Assembly (NCBI GenBank): GCA_910576785.1
Contig: CAJTJG010000013.1
Span: 35,593-99,592, forward strand
Length of the DNA: 64,000 nt
Direction: 5' to 3'
Source of the DNA: an uncultured Duncaniella sp.
Lineage (GTDB): Bacteria; Bacteroidota; Bacteroidia; Bacteroidales; Muribaculaceae
Shown: piece by piece, positions 52,587 through 61,005 of the stretch
How positions within the stretch are numbered: position 1 is the stretch's first letter
Layout of the letters: each line of letters starts with the position of its first letter
Position numbers and translations under genes: made by a program
Notes under the pieces: generated by a model
Told to the model about the DNA's origin: nothing
The model's input: only the letters and a program-made list of their open reading frames with translations
Databases searched by the model: none

Positions 52587-53984
52587 ATGTCCATACAGCA
52601 GAATCTCAACACATTGCGCCATCCGGTGTCAAACGCCCCCGAAAAAAGCCCCTTCAATGCCGGAGAGACCCTTAAGGAACAGACTTCCCCGCTGCGGGTG
52701 CTCTTGCTCGGATCCGGAGGCCGCGAATGCGCTCTCGCATGGAAAATAGCACAAAGCCCTCTACTGGACCATCTCTTCATTGCTCCCGGCAACGGTGGCA
52801 CCGATGCCTATGGTGAGAATGTAGAGCTTTCGCCGCTCGATTTCGACGGCATAGCACGTTTTGTGGCCGACAACGCCATCGATATGATCGTGGTGGGCAA
52901 TGAGGATCCGCTCGTAGCCGGAATATTCGACTATTTCGACGGACGGGAGGGTGCACCCCTGATAGTAGGACCGTCAAAGGCCGGCGCAGCTCTCGAAGGA
53001 AGCAAGGATTTCGCCAAGCAGTTCATGGTGCGTCACTCCATACCCACCGCACGCTACCGTAGCTTCACAGCCGATACTCTCGCCGAGGGCGAGAAGTTCC
53101 TCAGCGAACTTCGTCCACCCTATGTTCTCAAGGCCGATGGCCTCGCCGCAGGCAAGGGTGTGCTCATCATTGATGATCTCGAGGAGGCAAAGGGATCGCT
53201 GCGCGAGATGCTCGGCGGCATGTTCGGACAGTCGTCAGCCACAGTGGTCATCGAGGAGTTCCTCAAAGGTATCGAATGCTCGGTATTCGTGCTGACCGAC
53301 GGCAATGGCGGTTACCGCATTCTCCCCGTGGCCAAGGACTACAAACGTATCGGCGAGGGAGACACCGGCCCCAACACCGGCGGCATGGGCGCCGTGAGCC
53401 CCGTGGCTTTCGCCGACGAGGAGTTCATGCGCAAGGTTGAGGAGCGCATCATCCTCCCTACCGTCAACGGTCTCATCAGCGAGGGCATAACCTACCGCGG
53501 ATTCATATTCCTCGGCCTCATAGAGGTGGACGGCGAGCCTATGGTGATAGAGTATAATGTGCGCATGGGCGATCCGGAGACCGAGGTTGTGATGCTCCGC
53601 ATAGCTTCCGACCTCCTCCCACTTCTGGCAGCCGCGGCCGCAGGAAATCTCTCGACAATGCCTCTGGCCATCGATCCTCGCTACGCCACAACCGTGATGG
53701 TGGTGTCCGGTGGATATCCCGGCTCCTACCCCAAGGGTAAAGTGATAACAGCTCCGGCCATGGCCGATGGCACCACTCTCTTCCACGCAGGCACCAAGCG
53801 TGACTCGGATGGAAATCTCGTCACCTCCGGCGGTCGTGTCATTGCATGCAGCGCCTACGGACATGATCTTGATGAGGCTCTCGCCGCAAGCTTCACGGCT
53901 GCCGGTGAGGTAGAGTTCGAAGGCAAGTATTTCCGCCGTGATATAGGTGCTGATCTGCGCGCTATCGAGCAATCCCGCAAATGA
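52587..53984 (+). CDS. purD: Phosphoribosylamine-glycine ligase
   Basis: A 465-residue ATP-grasp enzyme of purine synthesis. The conserved start LRVLLLGSGGRECALAWKIAQSP begins only at about residue 36; the preceding MSIQQNLNTLRHPVSNAPEK region has no counterpart in typical PurD, and no nearer ATG exists. ATP-grasp blocks are YVLKADGLAAGKGVLI, VVIEEFLKGIECSVFVLTDG, GPNTGGMGAVSP and VIEYNVRMGDPETEVVM. The usual GGREH motif reads GGREC here. It makes glycinamide ribonucleotide in the cytosol. The stop overlaps the next gene by four bases (ATGA). Confidence 0.95.
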   Translation: MSIQQNLNTLRHPVSNAPEKSPFNAGETLKEQTSPLRVLLLGSGGRECALAWKIAQSPLLDHLFIAPGNGGTDAYGENVELSPLDFDGIARFVADNAIDMIVVGNEDPLVAGIFDYFDGREGAPLIVGPSKAGAALEGSKDFAKQFMVRHSIPTARYRSFTADTLAEGEKFLSELRPPYVLKADGLAAGKGVLIIDDLEEAKGSLREMLGGMFGQSSATVVIEEFLKGIECSVFVLTDGNGGYRILPVAKDYKRIGEGDTGPNTGGMGAVSPVAFADEEFMRKVEERIILPTVNGLISEGITYRGFIFLGLIEVDGEPMVIEYNVRMGDPETEVVMLRIASDLLPLLAAAAAGNLSTMPLAIDPRYATTVMVVSGGYPGSYPKGKVITAPAMADGTTLFHAGTKRDSDGNLVTSGGRVIACSAYGHDLDEALAASFTAAGEVEFEGKYFRRDIGADLRAIEQSRK

Positions 53985-54913
53985 TGACACGGCGGGAGAC
54001 TCGTATAACCAATGTAATACGCTCACGCGGCGTAGCCGTGCTGCTCATGCTTCTCGGAGTGTGGATGGCATGGCGTGCCCCTGGCATAGACCTCACCCTG
54101 CCGCTGCAGGGCGGGGCACTGATGCTCACTCTCGCCACCGGTGGCCTGATGATAGCCATCAACCGCCATTTCAATCTGCTGAGGACATCTTCGATGTTCT
54201 TCGCCGCCCTGTTTGTGGTGGCAACATGCGCTACGCCAGGAATATTCGATACCGGCATAATACCACCGCTCCTCGCCCTTGTGGTGACGGCAGCCATGGG
54301 ACTGATGTTCAGCCTCTACAATCAGCGGCGCAGTGACCGGCGTATATTTCTCGTGTTCACGTTGCTCAGCGCCGGGGCATTGGCCGATCTCGTATTCCTG
54401 CTCTACGTACCGGTGTTTCTGGCCGGAATAGCACAGATGCGAATATTCCGGTTCAAGAAGATCGTAGCGGCTGTGATGGGACTTGTCACACCATGGTGGA
54501 TAGCATGGGGGCTCGGACTGATGACTCTTCCACGCCTTCCCCACATATTCTTCACACCGCCATCCATGCTCGCCGGACTTCCCGTAGGATGGCCGTTTAT
54601 CGTGGCCGTAGGATTGACTCTTCTCACCGGATTCTTTACCGGTGTGCTAAATCTGATCCGTATCATAGGCTTCAACGCCAAGTCAAGAGCGCTCAATGGA
54701 CTGCTGTCACTCGTATCGATAGTGACCGGGGCACTATGCGTGATCAACTTCACGGCATTGCCCACCTATGTGGTTCTGCTCAACGCATGCGTGGCCTTCC
54801 AGGTGGGACACTTCTTCCGCGCCACGGCCAATAGCCGCGGATATATTTTCGTGCTCGCTCTTCTGGCCTCATATATCGGACTGTTTATCTGGAACATTAT
54901 ACGATTGGGATGA
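53981..54913 (+). CDS. Polytopic inner-membrane protein of unknown function
   Basis: A 310-residue hydrophobic protein with about nine or ten membrane helices, for example GVAVLLMLLGVWMAW, GALMLTLATGGLMIAI, SMFFAALFVVATCATPG, LLALVVTAAMGLMFSLY and GYIFVLALLASYIGLFIW. A short basic N-terminus (MTRRETRITNVIRSRG) probably stays inside. It is similar in layout to Bacteroidales DUF6427-type proteins, but this is not certain. It overlaps purD upstream and pdxB downstream by four bases each (ATGA), so it is part of a purD-unknown-pdxB operon. Confidence 0.8.
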   Translation: MMTRRETRITNVIRSRGVAVLLMLLGVWMAWRAPGIDLTLPLQGGALMLTLATGGLMIAINRHFNLLRTSSMFFAALFVVATCATPGIFDTGIIPPLLALVVTAAMGLMFSLYNQRRSDRRIFLVFTLLSAGALADLVFLLYVPVFLAGIAQMRIFRFKKIVAAVMGLVTPWWIAWGLGLMTLPRLPHIFFTPPSMLAGLPVGWPFIVAVGLTLLTGFFTGVLNLIRIIGFNAKSRALNGLLSLVSIVTGALCVINFTALPTYVVLLNACVAFQVGHFFRATANSRGYIFVLALLASYIGLFIWNIIRLG

Positions 54914-55920
54914 AAATTGTAGTTGACCGAAACATACCTTTCATTCAAGCACCGCTTTCTCGTCTCGGAAAGGTTATAGCTCTTCCCGGCAGCGAGATTG
55001 ATGCCGGTGTGATGCGCGATGCCGACATACTGCTGACACGTACACGCACTCGCTGCGATGCAGCGCTCCTCGACGGCAGCCGCTGCCGTTTCATAGGTAC
55101 CGCCACGATCGGCACCGACCATATTGACCTCGGTTATTGCCGCGGCAGAGGTATCACTGTAGCCAACGCGCCGGGATGCAACGCGCCGGCGGTAGCCCAA
55201 TGGGTACTTGCCGCTGCCATGTCGCATATCCAGCCGGGTGAGCATCTCGCAGACAAAACCATAGGAGTGATCGGCGCGGGCCATGTGGGATCCATCCTGA
55301 TACGATGGGCTTCCGCTCTCGGTATGAATGTACTCGTCAACGATCCTCCGCGCGAGGAGGCTGGACTCCGCGACCATGACTACACCACTCTCGACCGCAT
55401 AGCCCGCGAAGCGGATATAATCACCGTACACACCCCTCTGACCCATGACGGTCCGCATCCCACCCATCACCTCATAGACATGGAATATGTCAACTCCATG
55501 TGCCGCCGCCCCATGCTGCTCAATGCTGCCCGCGGCCCTGTGACAGATACCCGTGCACTGCTTCATGGTCTTGGCACAGGCAAGCTCTCTGCCGTAGGCA
55601 TAGACTGCTGGGAGGGTGAGCCGGGGATCAACCCTCTTCTGCTCCACAGCGCGGCAGTAGCTACACCCCATATAGCAGGATATTCTCTCGAGGGGAAGAT
55701 CCGAGCCTCACAGATGGTACTTGATGCTCTATCGGTCCATCTCGGCCTTGCAACCCCTCTGCGTGCCGATGCTCCGGAGGTAGGACCGGTAGCCGAAAGC
55801 ATCAGCGAGGATGCGATCTGCTACGACATATCCGCCGACACTGCCGTGCTGAAATCCAATCCTGAAAAATTCGAGGATCTCCGCAACAACTACATCCTGC
55901 GCCCCGAACCACGCGGGTAA
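54910..55920 (+). CDS. pdxB: Erythronate-4-phosphate dehydrogenase
   Basis: A 336-residue D-2-hydroxyacid dehydrogenase. It opens MKIVVDRNIPFIQAPLSRLG and has FIGTATIGTDHIDLGYCRGRGI, the NAD-binding loop GVIGAGHVGSIL, NAARGPVTD (catalytic Arg near 206), DCWEGEPGI (Glu near 236) and TPHIAGYSLEGK (His near 254). The last two blocks are specific for PdxB rather than SerA. It oxidises 4-phosphoerythronate in pyridoxal phosphate synthesis. It overlaps the membrane-protein gene by four bases. Confidence 0.95.
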   Translation: MKIVVDRNIPFIQAPLSRLGKVIALPGSEIDAGVMRDADILLTRTRTRCDAALLDGSRCRFIGTATIGTDHIDLGYCRGRGITVANAPGCNAPAVAQWVLAAAMSHIQPGEHLADKTIGVIGAGHVGSILIRWASALGMNVLVNDPPREEAGLRDHDYTTLDRIAREADIITVHTPLTHDGPHPTHHLIDMEYVNSMCRRPMLLNAARGPVTDTRALLHGLGTGKLSAVGIDCWEGEPGINPLLLHSAAVATPHIAGYSLEGKIRASQMVLDALSVHLGLATPLRADAPEVGPVAESISEDAICYDISADTAVLKSNPEKFEDLRNNYILRPEPRG

Positions 55921-55941
55921 GACGGATGTTATCTATGACGT

Positions 55942-56589
55942 ATGACACGTTTCGCTCACATAATAGCCATTTTCCTCCTGGGGTTGATAACCCCGGTTAT
56001 CTCCGCCAAGACCCCGATCATGGGCAAACAGCAGGTGGAGATCGAGAAGATGTATCAATACGTCTCAACCCACAATCCGGACTTTTCGCGCGAGGTGGCC
56101 GAGGCATTTTTCACCGTCGGCGAACGATATGGTGTGAGAGGTGACATCGCACTATGTCAGGCCATAATCGAGACCGGATGGTTCCGCTTTGACAACGGTA
56201 CCGCCGTGCGCCCCGATGATCACAATTACTGTGGTCTCGGAGTGAAGAAACGTGGCGACCGCGGCTGCCGTTTCTCTACAGTCGAGGAGGGGGTGACCGC
56301 CATGGTGCAGCACCTCTATGCGTATTGCTGCAAGGAACCGCTCCCTTCGGGCGAGGATATCATCGATCCGAGATTCGGCTTTGTGAGCCGTGGAGCCGCG
56401 TCGACATGGGAGGCTCTATCCGGCAAGTGGGCCATGAATCACCGCTACGGCGACAACATTCTGCGCATATACAAGCGCATGTCGGCCCACAAGACCGTCG
56501 ACAAGACCATACACCTGATTGAAGTGAATATCCCCGACGAGGCTTTTCTCGAAGATGAAGAGATAGCCGTAGGAGCCTATTTCGAATAG
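55942..56589 (+). CDS. Exported glucosaminidase-domain protein
   Basis: A 215-residue protein with a signal peptide (HIIAIFLLGLITPVISAK). The mature domain has VAEAFFTVGERYGVRGDIALCQAIIETGWF, with the likely catalytic Glu in IIETGW, then HNYCGLGVKKRGDRGCRFSTVEEGVTAMVQHLYAY, the pattern of PF01832 endo-N-acetylglucosaminidases. It would cleave peptidoglycan glycan strands in the periplasm. The gene ends four bases before the helicase gene; the start is 21 bases after pdxB, so it may belong to the same transcript. Confidence 0.88.
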   Translation: MTRFAHIIAIFLLGLITPVISAKTPIMGKQQVEIEKMYQYVSTHNPDFSREVAEAFFTVGERYGVRGDIALCQAIIETGWFRFDNGTAVRPDDHNYCGLGVKKRGDRGCRFSTVEEGVTAMVQHLYAYCCKEPLPSGEDIIDPRFGFVSRGAASTWEALSGKWAMNHRYGDNILRIYKRMSAHKTVDKTIHLIEVNIPDEAFLEDEEIAVGAYFE

Positions 56590-56593
56590 CACG

Positions 56594-57910
56594 ATGAAAC
56601 AGAAAGATATTACAGCCAACATAGAAGCCCGCATGGGCATATCGGATCTCAACCCCATGCAGAAACGCATGGCGGAGATACCGCTCAAAGGAACATTCAC
56701 CCTCCTGGCCCCTACCGGATCAGGCAAGACTCTGGCCTTTGCCATCCCATTGCTTAAAAGCCTTGGCCCGTCGGCCGGCCATGTCCAGGCACTGGTCATG
56801 GCCCCGTCGCGCGAGCTCGTCATGCAGATATCCGAGGTGGTGAGACCGCTCGCCACAGGGCTTAAGACCGTGGCCTTTTATGGAGGTCACCCCATGCAGG
56901 AGGAGGTGAACTCTCTCTCGGTCACCCCCGATATAATAGTGGCTACCCCCGGACGACTTCTTGACCACCTAAACCGCGGACATCTTGATCTCGGTGCTGT
57001 GTCAACACTCGTACTTGACGAATATGACAAGGCTCTCGAGCTTGGATTCGCCGACGAGATGAAGCGCGTATGCAAGCGTCTCACAGGTCTGAAGCTCATA
57101 ATATTTACCTCTGCGACACCTCTTGCCGCACTGCCCGACTATCTTCCTGCCAGAGAACCTGTGGTGATCGACTATTCCCTCAAGGATTCTCCACGCCGCC
57201 GCATGCAGGTGGTGGAGGTGGAATCACCGGCCCGCGACAAGCTTGATACACTCATCGATCTGCTACGCTCGCTCAACAACGGCAGGGTAATCGTATTTGC
57301 CAATCATCGCGAGAGCGTGGAGCGCATCCATGCCGCCCTGCGCAAGGCCGGCATTCCTGCCGGACTCTATCACGGCGGACTCGAACAGAATGAACGCGAG
57401 AACGCCATAGCACTTCTTGCCAACGGTACCACTCCGGTGCTCGTATCCACCGACCTCGGTTCACGCGGACTTGACATCCCCGAACTATCAGCCGTCATAC
57501 ACTACCACATGCCCGTATCGCCCGAAGCCTGGACCCACCGTAACGGCCGCACCGCACGTCAGGATGCCGAAGGGGAGATTTACGTCATAACCTGCGAGGG
57601 GGAGGACACTCCGGCGTACATAACAACCGATCGCCGTTATGTACCCACAGGGCAGTCCAACGACCCAATACGGTCATCGGCGGCCACGCTATACTTCAAC
57701 GTAGGCAAAAAAGAGAAGATATCCCGCGGCGATATCGTTGGTTTCCTCATAGCCAAAGGTGGACTCGAAGCAGCCGAGATAGGCAACATCACACTGCGCG
57801 ATCATTCAGCTCTCGTTGCCGTTCCCCGCGACAAAGCCTCATCACTCGTTGACCGGCTCGCCCGCGAACGCATCAAGAACACCCGTGCACGCATCACCCG
57901 GCTTGGATAG
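56594..57910 (+). CDS. DEAD-box-type RNA helicase
   Basis: A 438-residue helicase. Motifs are Q-like LNPMQKRMAEIPL, motif I LLAPTGSGKTLAF, Ia MAPSRELVMQ, Ib TPGRLLDHL, motif II VLDEYDKALELGF (DEYD in place of DEAD), motif III FTSATPLAAL, motif IV VIVFANHRESVERI, motif V VSTDLGSRGLDIPELSAVIHY and motif VI HRNGRTAR. A C-terminal domain (about 365-438) may be a DbpA-type RNA-binding fold, since it contains KISRGDIVGFLIAKGGLEAAEIGNI. It likely remodels ribosomal RNA. A hairpin with T-run follows at 57994-58028. Confidence 0.93.
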   Translation: MKQKDITANIEARMGISDLNPMQKRMAEIPLKGTFTLLAPTGSGKTLAFAIPLLKSLGPSAGHVQALVMAPSRELVMQISEVVRPLATGLKTVAFYGGHPMQEEVNSLSVTPDIIVATPGRLLDHLNRGHLDLGAVSTLVLDEYDKALELGFADEMKRVCKRLTGLKLIIFTSATPLAALPDYLPAREPVVIDYSLKDSPRRRMQVVEVESPARDKLDTLIDLLRSLNNGRVIVFANHRESVERIHAALRKAGIPAGLYHGGLEQNERENAIALLANGTTPVLVSTDLGSRGLDIPELSAVIHYHMPVSPEAWTHRNGRTARQDAEGEIYVITCEGEDTPAYITTDRRYVPTGQSNDPIRSSAATLYFNVGKKEKISRGDIVGFLIAKGGLEAAEIGNITLRDHSALVAVPRDKASSLVDRLARERIKNTRARITRLG

Positions 57911-57993
57911 CCATAGTCGTAACTCACAAGATATCAAACACATAAAAGATAGACAAAGAGACCAACTCCTAAGCCTACAGTCATTTTGTCATA

Positions 57994-58028
57994 ACAATCT
58001 TCAAAAAAAATTTGGAGATTGTTTTTTT
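57994..58028 (+). terminator. Hairpin with T-run after the helicase gene
   Basis: The arms ACAATCTTCAAA (57994-58005) and TTTGGAGATTGT (58011-58022) pair at 11 of 12 positions with one G-T pair and are followed by seven Ts. It probably terminates the helicase transcript. The right arm also supplies the TTTG (58011-58014) used as the -33 element of the next promoter. Confidence 0.75.
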
Positions 58029-58034
58029 ATGCAC

Positions 58035-58042
58035 TACTTTTG
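58035..58042 (+). promoter_or_regulatory. Promoter for the ABC/GntR operon
   Basis: TACTTTTG matches TAnnTTTG and is spaced 20 bases from TTTG at 58011-58014, the best complete Bacteroidetes promoter in the window. The start of transcription should fall near 58049. Confidence 0.75.
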
Positions 58043-58044
58043 CA

Positions 58045-58066
58045 GTGTACTATTATACTAATACAC
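58045..58066. promoter_or_regulatory. Operator-like palindrome at the ABC/GntR transcription start
   Basis: GTGTACTA (58045-58052) and TAATACAC (58059-58066) form a 22-base near-palindrome (9 of 11 pairs match). It starts three bases after the -7 box and ends four bases before the first ATG. Its GTnnAC-type half sites suit a GntR/YtrA repressor, such as the one encoded in this operon at 59751. Confidence 0.6.
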
Positions 58067-58070
58067 CGTT

Positions 58071-58937
58071 ATGCTAAAAATCAACAATCTCACTTTTGCC
58101 TACAGCCGAAAGGGACGTCGTGTGCTCGATGACTTCTCTCTCGCTATCAAATCCGGAGGCGTCTACGGTCTGCTTGGCAAGAACGGCGCCGGCAAGTCAA
58201 CCCTGCTATACCTGATAGCCGGACTGCTGACGCCGGAAAAAGGCCATGTTCTGTTCCATGACGTCAACACACGTCTGCGCAGACCTGCCGAGCTATCCGA
58301 TATGTTCATCGTTCCCGAGGAATTCACACTCCCCTCCATTCCGCTACGTGACTATCTGAAAGCCAATGCACGGTTCTATCCACGCTTCAGCGAGGAGGAT
58401 CTGCGCCGCCACCTCTCCACATTCGGAATGGATCCCGATCTGAATCTCGGCACACTGTCCATGGGGCAGAAGAAAAAAGCGTTCATGAGTTTCGCCCTGG
58501 CATGCAACACCTCGCTCCTGCTCATGGACGAGCCAACCAACGGGCTTGACATACCCGGCAAGAGTGCCTTCCGCCGTTTCATAGCAAGCAATATGACCGA
58601 CGACCGCACCATCATCATATCCACACATCAGGTGCTCGACGTGGACCGTCTGCTGGATCATGTCATCATCATGGACAATTCACAGGTACTCCTCAACAGC
58701 AGCGTATATGAGATCACATCAAAACTGAAATTTCTCACCACCGGCTCCACCGAGGAGATCAGCAACGCGCTCTACAGCCAGCCGGCACTCGATGGAACCA
58801 CTATCGTCACCGCCAACACCGATGGCACCGACACGGATCTCAATCTTGAATCGCTATTCGAGCTGTCGCTTTCCCGGCCCGAATTACTGAAACAAATGTT
58901 CACTTCCACCACCAACAACATAACAACCGAGTCATGA
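58071..58937 (+). CDS. ABC transporter ATP-binding protein (YtrB-like)
   Basis: A 288-residue ATPase. Walker A is GLLGKNGAGKSTLLYL (about 35-50), the signature is LSMGQKKKAFM, Walker B is LLLMDEPTNGLD and the switch His lies in IISTHQVLD. A C-terminal extension of about 75 residues follows the ATPase core. With the permease encoded next it forms an export-type ABC system on the cytoplasmic membrane. The stop overlaps the permease start (ATGA). The regulator gene downstream makes this a YtrA-type operon; the exported substrate is unknown. Confidence 0.93.
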   Translation: MLKINNLTFAYSRKGRRVLDDFSLAIKSGGVYGLLGKNGAGKSTLLYLIAGLLTPEKGHVLFHDVNTRLRRPAELSDMFIVPEEFTLPSIPLRDYLKANARFYPRFSEEDLRRHLSTFGMDPDLNLGTLSMGQKKKAFMSFALACNTSLLLMDEPTNGLDIPGKSAFRRFIASNMTDDRTIIISTHQVLDVDRLLDHVIIMDNSQVLLNSSVYEITSKLKFLTTGSTEEISNALYSQPALDGTTIVTANTDGTDTDLNLESLFELSLSRPELLKQMFTSTTNNITTES

Positions 58938-59746
58938 GCTACGACAATCAGTTTTTCAGCATGGGCAGACTTACGCTCCTCGCAAAAAAAGAAACCAGCG
59001 AGAACTGGCGCACAATACTCCTCTTCTGCGCCGGAATACTCGGAGTGCTCACTGTAGCCGGGATCTTCATAGCCCACAACAGTTACTATGAGGGCATCAG
59101 TCCACTGTCCTATTCGCTCAATTCATCCGGATGGTTTGTCATATGGTGCCGACTCATAATGGTGGCCGGTGGTCTCTACCTCGCGTCCGTATCCTTCCAT
59201 CAGCTATCCACCCGAACCGGCGCCACACAGATGCTCATGGTACCGGCATCCGGATTCGAGAAATTCCTCATGCGCTGGCTCGCCGCCGTCCCCATCTATG
59301 TCATCTTATCGTTTGTAATAATATACATCGCTGATCTGATACGCATGTGCTATGCCACGCTATGCTTCGGCATCAATGCCGATGCGCTTACCATATTCAG
59401 CCTCAGCGACGATGATAACACCCCGGGCACAGTGGTATACGGACTGCAGTTCATGGTGCTTATCTACATACAATCACTCTTCTTCCTTGGCTCGGCCATA
59501 TGGCCCCGTCGCTCCATGCTCAAGACCATCGTGACCATAATTGTTCTGGCCATGGCATACTTCTGGTTCGGCGTGTGGATCATGAACATGTTCAGCGGTG
59601 ACGGCGGATTCTACAGCAGGATGAACATTCCGGCATGGATGAACAGCGACCTTTTTCCTGCCACACTGCTCGGACTGGTATCAATCCTCAACTATTGGCT
59701 CACATACCGCCGTTTTTGTGAATCTGAAATAATCAACCGCTGGTAG
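58934..59746 (+). CDS. ABC transporter permease-like membrane protein
   Basis: A 270-residue protein with six hydrophobic helices, such as TILLFCAGILGVLTVAGIFIA, LIMVAGGLYLASVSF, WLAAVPIYVILSFVIIYIADL, FMVLIYIQSLFFLGSAIW, KTIVTIIVLAMAYFWFGVWI and LFPATLLGLVSILNYWLTY. It has no known catalytic motif. Overlap with the ATPase gene by four bases and the GntR gene four bases downstream identify it as the permease partner. Similar membrane proteins in Bacteroidales are linked to GntR/YtrA regulators. Confidence 0.85.
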   Translation: MSYDNQFFSMGRLTLLAKKETSENWRTILLFCAGILGVLTVAGIFIAHNSYYEGISPLSYSLNSSGWFVIWCRLIMVAGGLYLASVSFHQLSTRTGATQMLMVPASGFEKFLMRWLAAVPIYVILSFVIIYIADLIRMCYATLCFGINADALTIFSLSDDDNTPGTVVYGLQFMVLIYIQSLFFLGSAIWPRRSMLKTIVTIIVLAMAYFWFGVWIMNMFSGDGGFYSRMNIPAWMNSDLFPATLLGLVSILNYWLTYRRFCESEIINRW

Positions 59747-59750
59747 CACC

Positions 59751-60125
59751 ATGAATTTCAAGGAAAACAACAAAGCCATCTATCTGCAGATAGCCGACAG
59801 GATATGCGATGATGTCCTGTCAGGGACAATGGCTCCGGGGAGCCGCATAGCCTCCGTCAGAGAGTGCGCGGCAACACTCGAGGTCAATGCCAACACCGTC
59901 ATGCGCAGCTACGAATATCTTGAGCGCCAGGGGGTCATATTCAACCGCCGCGGCATAGGTTTCTTCATAGCCGACGGCGCCACCGATGTGATTGTGTCAC
60001 ACCGCAGAGAGACGTTCCTGAAGGGGGAGATGCCTTATTTCTTCCGGCAGCTTGAACTGCTGCGCGTCACCCCCGACGAACTCAAGACAATGTATGAAAC
60101 CCATCTAACAGACTGTTCAAAATGA
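59751..60125 (+). CDS. GntR-family regulator, YtrA subfamily
   Basis: A 124-residue protein with the typical YtrA length: a winged helix (AIYLQIADRICDDVLSGTMAPGSRIASVRECAATLEVNANTVMRSYEYLERQGVIFNRRGIGFFIADG) and a short dimerisation tail. Unlike Firmicute ytr operons, the regulator is not first but third. It probably represses its own operon by binding the palindrome at 58045-58066. Its stop overlaps the next gene (ATGA). Confidence 0.93.
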   Translation: MNFKENNKAIYLQIADRICDDVLSGTMAPGSRIASVRECAATLEVNANTVMRSYEYLERQGVIFNRRGIGFFIADGATDVIVSHRRETFLKGEMPYFFRQLELLRVTPDELKTMYETHLTDCSK

Positions 60126-60937
60126 AAAAGACCACATATATACTCCTCGGACTCGTTGCCGCCGGCTTTGCCGCCGTCATAGCAGTATGTATTTTCAATC
60201 TGTCATGCCGTGAACCCTATGTAAATTTAGAGATAGGCCCCGGCGACGGCCAACGCGCTGCGATCACCCTCCCGTCATGCGCCAACCTCATTCTTGAGAA
60301 AGAGGAGAGCCAACGGGTGCACTACTCAAGCGATCTCAAACAAATGTTCGCCATTCATGAGTGCGACTCCCTGACATCACCCGTACTGTCCGTTCCTGAG
60401 AAATGCCGCGACATCTTCACCAGCCGACTCAGCGGCGACTCTCTTAACATTTCGGTAAACCTCGATGCATTGGCCGATACAGCCCGTGAGATAACCTTCA
60501 TATCATTCACCGGCGAGGACAGATGTCTGGCCCGGATCATGGTGCCTCGCGGAATGCTGCGCAACGTATGCCGACCCGGCAATGGCGGCCTTCTGCTTGA
60601 AAATCTCTCATCCGGATATCTGGACGTGAGAGCCAAACATCTGACCCTCGACTCATGCCGCATAGACACACTGCTGTATAACGGGGATGACATGCATATG
60701 ACTCACACGGAGATAGGATTCATGCGTATGCGTCAGAAAAGACACCGCATCAAGATAAACTCCACATGCGACAGCCGGATCATCAATCTCGACATATACG
60801 GAAACAGCAGTACAAAAGGTGGCAATGTCAACCTCACGGGCGCTGATGTGGACCACATATACTGGACTCCGGAAGACTCTGACGCCTACGTGGACATCCA
60901 TCTCAGCCACGAGGCAGAGATAATGAAAAGAAAATGA
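60122..60937 (+). CDS. Membrane-anchored protein of unknown function in the GntR operon
   Basis: A 271-residue protein with one N-terminal hydrophobic segment (TYILLGLVAAGFAAVIAVCIF) followed by NLSC, which could be a late lipobox or simply an anchor. The rest is soluble and beta-rich, with short alternating strands near the C-terminus (LLLENLSSGYLDVRAKHLTLDSC, VNLTGADVDHIYW) that suggest a beta-helix of the DUF2807/adhesin kind. I cannot assign a family. Translational coupling to the GntR gene places it in the same envelope-related response. Confidence 0.7.
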   Translation: MKKTTYILLGLVAAGFAAVIAVCIFNLSCREPYVNLEIGPGDGQRAAITLPSCANLILEKEESQRVHYSSDLKQMFAIHECDSLTSPVLSVPEKCRDIFTSRLSGDSLNISVNLDALADTAREITFISFTGEDRCLARIMVPRGMLRNVCRPGNGGLLLENLSSGYLDVRAKHLTLDSCRIDTLLYNGDDMHMTHTEIGFMRMRQKRHRIKINSTCDSRIINLDIYGNSSTKGGNVNLTGADVDHIYWTPEDSDAYVDIHLSHEAEIMKRK

Positions 60938-61005
60938 TTCCTGCAATGAGCGTACTCCCCATGTCAGACGTATTGTCATAAAAAAGACAACTACAATCAT
61001 CATAC

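Noticed and set aside
60973..60990. TTGTC-N8-GACAA inverted repeat before the alpha/beta-hydrolase gene
   Set aside because: Only five base pairs per arm; too short to separate from chance without comparative data.
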